From Anaerococcus ihuae (GTDB lineage: Bacteria > Bacillota > Clostridia > Tissierellales > Peptoniphilaceae): a stretch of DNA of 64,000 nucleotides. The position numbers and the translations under genes were made by a program. The notes beneath the pieces are model-generated. The model worked only from the letters and a program-made list of their open reading frames with translations, had not been told where the DNA came from and did not search any database. Positions 60,412 through 64,000 of this stretch are shown here, in pieces (the first letter of the stretch is position 1; every line of letters begins with the position of its first letter). The stretch is taken from positions 688,001-752,000 of the forward strand of contig NZ_CAKMRU010000001.1 of the NCBI RefSeq assembly GCF_928368155.1, given 5' to 3'.

Positions 60412-60588
60412 TTATTCTGCTGGTGAGATTGCTTCTACTGGGCAAACTGCTGAACATGCTCCACAGTCGATACAAGCATCTTCGTCTATAACGTAAGCTG
60501 CATCTCCTTGTTCAATTGCTTGAACTGGGCATTCACCTTCGCATGATCCACATGATATACATGTATTTTCATCTATTCTATAAGCCAT
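60412..60588 (-). CDS. 2[4Fe-4S] ferredoxin
   Basis: The 58-residue protein has two classic cluster motifs: CISCGSCEGECP (Cys 10, 13, 16, 20) and CIDCGACSAVCP (Cys 39, 42, 45, 49). It is a clostridial-type low-potential ferredoxin, the likely electron carrier for the PFOR at 25644 and a hydrogenase. The strong ribosome site ggaggtaatatt precedes the ATG. It is monocistronic, with its own terminator. Confidence 0.97.
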   Translation of the reverse strand: MAYRIDENTCISCGSCEGECPVQAIEQGDAAYVIDEDACIDCGACSAVCPVEAISPAE

Positions 60589-60672
60589 AATATTACCTCC
60601 TAATTTGTTATATCATTATTATAGTAGCTAATCTTATTAATGTCAAATGATAGTAAATCTCAATTTTTATTT

Positions 60673-61491
60673 CTATTTATCCATTACTCTCCTTATATCT
60701 TTTGGACAGTAAGATTTTTCGATTTCTGTATCATCTTCTTCGATTCTAACCCTCACCTTACATTTTTCTTTGACATAATTATTTTCAACAACTACCCCTA
60801 CTCCATCTTCTGTTTGTATTTTTTCACCAACTTTTGGCATAGCTTTTTTTGCTATTTTGTAATTTTCATTTTCGTAGGATAAACAACACATTAATCTTCC
60901 ACAAAGTCCTGAAATTTTATTTGGATCTAGAGTTATATCTTGTTCTTTCGCCATTTTTATTGATAGAGGTTGAAAATCACTTAAAAATCTTGCACAGCAA
61001 CATTTTTGTCCACAAATTCCAACACTTGAAACCAATTTTGCATGATCTCTTACTCCAATTTGTCTAAGTTCAATCCTATTTCTATAAATAGATGCAAGTT
61101 CTTTTACTAATCTCCTAAAATCTACCCTATTATTTGATGAAAAATATATTAGCAATTTTTTTCTATCTAAAGTAAATTCAGCTTCAATAGCATGAAGGTT
61201 TAAACCGAGTTTGTCCGCCTTATTTTGGCATATCTCTACAGCCTCTTTGGCGTCTTTCTTGTTTCTTTCGTAAGTTAAAAGGTCATCTTTATTAGCTTTT
61301 CTTATTATTTCATTTAAATCATGGTCAAACTCATCTTCTTTGATTTCTTTTATTGAAGTTTTTACCATTCCCATTTCTACACAAGAATTAGAGTTTACTA
61401 TAACCCTATCCCCAATTTCCAAATCAAAATCCAAAGGATTGTAATAATATATTTTTCCAGTTTTTTTAAAGCTTATCCCTACTACCTTCAA
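60673..61491 (-). CDS. ricT: PSP1 domain protein RicT (YaaT)
   Basis: The roughly 272-residue protein has the PSP1 domain with a cysteine-rich iron-sulfur region: GICGQKCCCARFL and GLCGRLMCCLSYE. In Bacillus, RicT with RicA and RicF forms the Y-complex affecting RNase Y and development. The start is a TTG at 61491 with agaggggaaaag as ribosome site, inside the end of holB; the family N-terminus (KVVGISFKKTGKIYYY) begins there. The first 21 codons of a longer reading are dropped. Confidence 0.9.
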   Translation of the reverse strand: MKVVGISFKKTGKIYYYNPLDFDLEIGDRVIVNSNSCVEMGMVKTSIKEIKEDEFDHDLNEIIRKANKDDLLTYERNKKDAKEAVEICQNKADKLGLNLHAIEAEFTLDRKKLLIYFSSNNRVDFRRLVKELASIYRNRIELRQIGVRDHAKLVSSVGICGQKCCCARFLSDFQPLSIKMAKEQDITLDPNKISGLCGRLMCCLSYENENYKIAKKAMPKVGEKIQTEDGVGVVVENNYVKEKCKVRVRIEEDDTEIEKSYCPKDIRRVMDK

Positions 61492-62296
61492 TACTTTTCC
61501 CCTCTCTATAAATAAAAATAAGGAAATTTTCAACTGACATGTCAAAATTTGCATTATTTTTAAATCCTTTTGTTATTTGCTCAATTTTTTTTATTATCCT
61601 ATCAATAGAATCAAAAGGTAATTTTTCTATTTTCCTAAGGTAAAACAATATTTTCTGATTTTCTTTTAAATTATCTGTATAGTATTTTAATTTTATCAAA
61701 TTATTAAAAAAATTTAAAATTTCACCAAATAATTCCTCTTTATAGTCTTTTGCCTTGGCAAAAAAATCCTTATTTTTATAATAAAAAGAAAAATTTCCAG
61801 AAATTATTTCACTCAATATATATGATAGTTTTTCTCTATCTACATATTCATTTTCAACCTGACTTTTAAAATTAATTATTTGACATCTTGACCTTATAGT
61901 TTTTAAAAGACTGTGAGCATTATTTGTTGTAAAAATAAGAATAACATAGGATTTTGCCTCTTCAATACTTTTTAAAAGAGCATTTGAGCTTTCTATACTC
62001 AAATTTTCGCTATCCTTGATTACATAAATTTTAATTTTCCCATTTGTAGGCCTTAGATACATATCTTTAATTAAAAACCTTATGGTCTTTATGCTTATAT
62101 TTTTTTCTTTTTCATCTTTTTCAATTATTTCAAAATCAGGATTTTCTTCAAGTTTTGTATCAATACCATATTTTTTAAAGACACTCGTAGAAAATTCCAA
62201 TGCCTTTTCTAGATTATAAGAAGAATTTCTAGATTCAAAAATATAGGCATTGGAAAGTTTGTCATTTTTTATTTGATTTTTTAAAATCTCTGTCAT
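61466..62296 (-). CDS. holB: DNA polymerase III subunit delta'
   Basis: The 276-residue clamp-loader subunit shows the delta' pattern: a degenerate P-loop, without GxxGxGK, in the N-terminal LSNAYIFESRN segment, KIYVIKDSENLSIESSNALLKSIEE (Walker B region with DSEN in place of DEAH), and the SRC motif IRSRCQIINF. No zinc cysteines are seen in the usual place. It lies in the conserved tmk-darA-holB-ricT order. Confidence 0.88.
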   Translation of the reverse strand: MTEILKNQIKNDKLSNAYIFESRNSSYNLEKALEFSTSVFKKYGIDTKLEENPDFEIIEKDEKEKNISIKTIRFLIKDMYLRPTNGKIKIYVIKDSENLSIESSNALLKSIEEAKSYVILIFTTNNAHSLLKTIRSRCQIINFKSQVENEYVDREKLSYILSEIISGNFSFYYKNKDFFAKAKDYKEELFGEILNFFNNLIKLKYYTDNLKENQKILFYLRKIEKLPFDSIDRIIKKIEQITKGFKNNANFDMSVENFLIFIYREGKSIEGSRDKL

Positions 62297-62297
62297 A

Positions 62298-62627
62298 TTA
62301 GATTCTTATATATTGGTCGACATCTAAAATAAATAACGTAGCTCCTCCTACATTGACATCCACTGGCGCACTTGTTGCCAAAAGTGGAGAATCTGCTGTT
62401 GGATTTATAACTGATGATTGGGTTGTTCTTTTTTTACAATTATCTTCAATGATTTTTTTTACCTCATCAAGATTTTCTTCTTCAATACCAATAAGAAGAG
62501 TAGTATTTCCTTCTCTTAAAAATCCACCTGTTGTTGCAAGTTTTGTAACCCTATATCTTTTTTCCGTCAAAGAATCCATCAAAAAGTTTGCATCTGCATC
62601 TTGAACTATAGCTATTAAAAGTTTCAT
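62298..62627 (-). CDS. darA: c-di-AMP-binding PII-like protein DarA (PstA/YaaQ)
   Basis: The 109-residue protein has the PII-like DarA layout: MKLLIAIVQDADANFLMDSL, then RVTKLATTGGFLREGNTT with the ligand-binding TTGGFLR region, and a final GGATLFILDVDQYIRI. DarA binds cyclic di-AMP; its downstream target is not known. It starts inside the tmk stop (ATGA overlap). Confidence 0.93.
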   Translation of the reverse strand: MKLLIAIVQDADANFLMDSLTEKRYRVTKLATTGGFLREGNTTLLIGIEEENLDEVKKIIEDNCKKRTTQSSVINPTADSPLLATSAPVDVNVGGATLFILDVDQYIRI

Positions 62628-63253
62628 TTTTTCTCCTTTAAATAAGTCTTAATTACACCTAAACAATTATTAACAACTGTTTCTACATCTTTACTAGCAT
62701 CTATTTGGATAATTTCATCCTTAAATTTTTTAGATAAATCTATATAGCCATCATAAGTTTTTTTGTGAAAAGAATCATCTTCATTTTCCAATCGATCAGA
62801 AACAAAATTCCTCCTTTTCCTATCAATTGCAGTTTTATAGTCTATATTTAAAAACAAAGTTAAATCAGCCTTTATTTCTCCAATGGCAAAGTCATTTATA
62901 TTTTTAACCTCATCAACACCAAGACCTCTTCCAATTCCTTGGTATAAGATAGAACTCATTACAAACCTATCACAAAGAATAATTGATTCCTTTTCTAACA
63001 AAGGTCTTAATTTTTCTTCTACTAGTTGAGCTCTACTTGCAGCATACAATAAAGCCTCACACCTTGCTGACATTTTTATATTGTCATTATCTAAAATAAT
63101 TTCTCTAATTTTTTCTGAAATTTCCGTTCCGCCAGGTTCCCTAAACTTATATATATCATACCCATCTTGCATTAGTTTCTTATAAACTTTCTCCAAAACA
63201 GTAGTTTTACCAGAACCATCCGGACCTTCAAATACAATTAATAAACCTTTCAT
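62624..63253 (-). CDS. tmk: Thymidylate kinase
   Basis: Tmk phosphorylates dTMP. The roughly 209-residue protein has the P-loop FEGPDGSGKTT (about 7-17), the REPGGTEISEKIR segment, the DR motif in LCDRFVMSS, and the lid RKRRNFVSDRLE. I prefer the ATG at 63253; a second in-frame ATG at 63268 would add five residues. Neither has a ribosome site, and a TATAAT lies only seven bases upstream of 63253, so the mRNA may be leaderless. Confidence 0.93.
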   Translation of the reverse strand: MKGLLIVFEGPDGSGKTTVLEKVYKKLMQDGYDIYKFREPGGTEISEKIREIILDNDNIKMSARCEALLYAASRAQLVEEKLRPLLEKESIILCDRFVMSSILYQGIGRGLGVDEVKNINDFAIGEIKADLTLFLNIDYKTAIDRKRRNFVSDRLENEDDSFHKKTYDGYIDLSKKFKDEIIQIDASKDVETVVNNCLGVIKTYLKEKK

Positions 63254-63259
63254 ATATTT

Positions 63260-63265
63260 ATTATA
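63260..63265 (-). promoter_or_regulatory. -10 element directly upstream of tmk
   Basis: A perfect TATAAT on the minus strand places the transcription start at about the tmk ATG. The -35 is poor. Confidence 0.45.
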
Positions 63266-63313
63266 CAATAAATTGAAAAAAGATTAAAATTTGAAAAATA
63301 AAATAAATTTTTG

Positions 63314-63339
63314 CAAAAAAAAAGACCATAAAGGCCTTT
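63314..63339 (-). terminator. Terminator of rplY
   Basis: AAAGGCC and GGTCTTT arms (minus strand, one G-U pair) with a U-run, 12 bases after the stop of rplY. Confidence 0.75.
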
Positions 63340-63350
63340 GTTTCTTAGAC

Positions 63351-63998
63351 TTATTCTTCGTCTTCTTTTTCTTCAGTTTCATCAACAGTTGGTACGTCAG
63401 CTGCAGATTCATTATCTTCTTCTTCATCAACAATAATTTCTTCTTGAGGTTCTTGAAGTGAACAAACAACTTCATCGTCTTCAAGTAAAATATTGATGTT
63501 TTCATCTTTAGCAATATCAAGATCAGCAACTGTGAAAGCATCACCAATTTGCATTTCAGTTACAACAACTTCAGCATATTGTGGAATATACATTGGTAAA
63601 CATTCAACTTCAACAGTATCAATATTTTGAACTAGAACTGAAGGTTCAACCCTAATATCATCTCTACCGCTTAAATAAACTGGAACTGTAACTCTGATTT
63701 CTTCTTTTGCGTTGATTGCTTGGAAATCTACATGGAAAAATTGAGATTTAAATGGGTGCATTTGATAATCTTTAATAAGTACTGGTACTTTCTCTCCATC
63801 AAGATCTAAGTCAATAATTGTAGATGTACCTGCTTGAGATAATACTTTTTCAAAATCTCTTGAAGTAAATTGTACATTTATATTTTCTTTATCTTTACCA
63901 TATACAACACCTGGTACAATAGCTTGTTGTCTAAGTTTATTAACTTTATTTTTTCCGACAGCTTCTCTATTTTCTGCTTTTAAAACTATATCTGCCAT
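63351..63998 (-). CDS. rplY: Ribosomal protein bL25 (general stress protein CTC type)
   Basis: The 215-residue protein is the long CTC form of bL25. It has an N-terminal L25 beta-barrel (about 1-90; KLRQQAIVPGVVYGKD) that binds 5S rRNA, a second beta domain (about 95-180), and an acidic tail rich in Glu and Asp. It carries its own terminator. Its upstream region lies outside the window. The terminator and the tmk -10 separate it from tmk. Confidence 0.94.
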   Translation of the reverse strand: MADIVLKAENREAVGKNKVNKLRQQAIVPGVVYGKDKENINVQFTSRDFEKVLSQAGTSTIIDLDLDGEKVPVLIKDYQMHPFKSQFFHVDFQAINAKEEIRVTVPVYLSGRDDIRVEPSVLVQNIDTVEVECLPMYIPQYAEVVVTEMQIGDAFTVADLDIAKDENINILLEDDEVVCSLQEPQEEIIVDEEEDNESAADVPTVDETEEKEDEE

Positions 63999-64000
63999 TG

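Noticed and set aside
61466-62296. Loss of function in HolB because the P-loop is degenerate
   Set aside because: Delta' subunits commonly lack ATPase activity, so a missing Walker A motif is normal for this family.
63284-63547. Minus-strand open frame of 87 codons overlapping the end of rplY
   Set aside because: Alternate-frame reading of the acidic bL25 tail that gives a lysine/leucine repeat; it also runs through the rplY terminator.
1-64000. CRISPR arrays, insertion sequences and restriction or retron-type defence systems
   Set aside because: No regularly spaced direct repeats, transposase, reverse transcriptase or restriction-modification genes were seen on either strand.

Overview
The window comes from a low-GC, AT-rich Gram-positive anaerobe, most likely a Tissierellia/Clostridia member close to Peptoniphilaceae (Anaerococcus, Peptoniphilus, Finegoldia). 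The reasons are a V-type ATPase, pyruvate:ferredoxin oxidoreductase, a 2[4Fe-4S] ferredoxin, the [FeFe]-hydrogenase maturases HydF and HydG, an IspH-S1 fusion, and c-di-AMP receptors. The genus is an inference; no 16S rRNA gene is present. Almost everything is core genome. The exception is a decayed prophage fragment at about 55.8-58.8 kb.

Region by region. (1) 1-6.05 kb, minus strand: V-type ATPase genes in the order C, split I, K, F, E, A (A cut by the window edge), behind miaB. Subunit I is in two genes. Its N-terminal half carries a C-terminal coiled coil that resembles the otherwise missing peripheral-stalk subunit G/H. (2) 6.1-18.7 kb, minus strand: a long, tightly packed housekeeping run read from efp through an Asp23 protein, nusB, xseA, xseB, ispA, argR, recN, nudF, scpA, scpB, rluB, a flavoprotein, cmk and plsC to ispH-S1. 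(3) 18.8-25.5 kb: tmcAL on plus, then convergent coiled-coil protein, coaD, rsmD, recG, fakA and yloU. (4) 25.6-33.8 kb: nifJ, then hprK, uvrC and an Xaa-Pro aminopeptidase. (5) 34-42.6 kb: ychF and tdk on plus, a palindromic intergenic repeat, thlA, brnQ, map and a nitroreductase on minus, and a UvrD-like helicase on plus. (6) 42.6-48 kb: hydF, hydG, recR, ybaB and dnaX. (7) 48.1-49 kb: tRNA-Ser, SRP RNA and a CBS-domain c-di-AMP receptor on plus. (8) 49-53.6 kb: a GlgB-like protein that has lost every GH13 catalytic residue, a divergent AraC regulator, a PsiE/CorC-like membrane protein and a lipoprotein resembling DUF4015 hydrolases. (9) 53.6-55.1 kb: tuf and tRNA-Thr. (10) 55.1-58.8 kb: phage morphogenesis remnant with scaffold protein, degenerate tRNA-Tyr, small proteins, a YjcQ gene with an internal stop, and a 5'-truncated minor-head protein with a toxin-like C-terminus followed by an overlapping possible immunity gene. 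(11) 59-64 kb: uraA, a ferredoxin, ricT, holB, darA, tmk and rplY (bL25/CTC).

Functionally the window combines ion-motive energy conversion (V-ATPase, PFOR, ferredoxin, hydrogenase maturation), replication, repair and chromosome segregation (dnaX, holB, recR, recN, recG, uvrC, xseAB, scpAB), tRNA and translation factors, and isoprenoid, lipid, CoA and nucleotide biosynthesis. The observations most worth a second look are the split/fused V-ATPase subunit I, the catalytically dead branching-enzyme paralogue, and the toxin-like cargo with its partner on the phage minor-head remnant.
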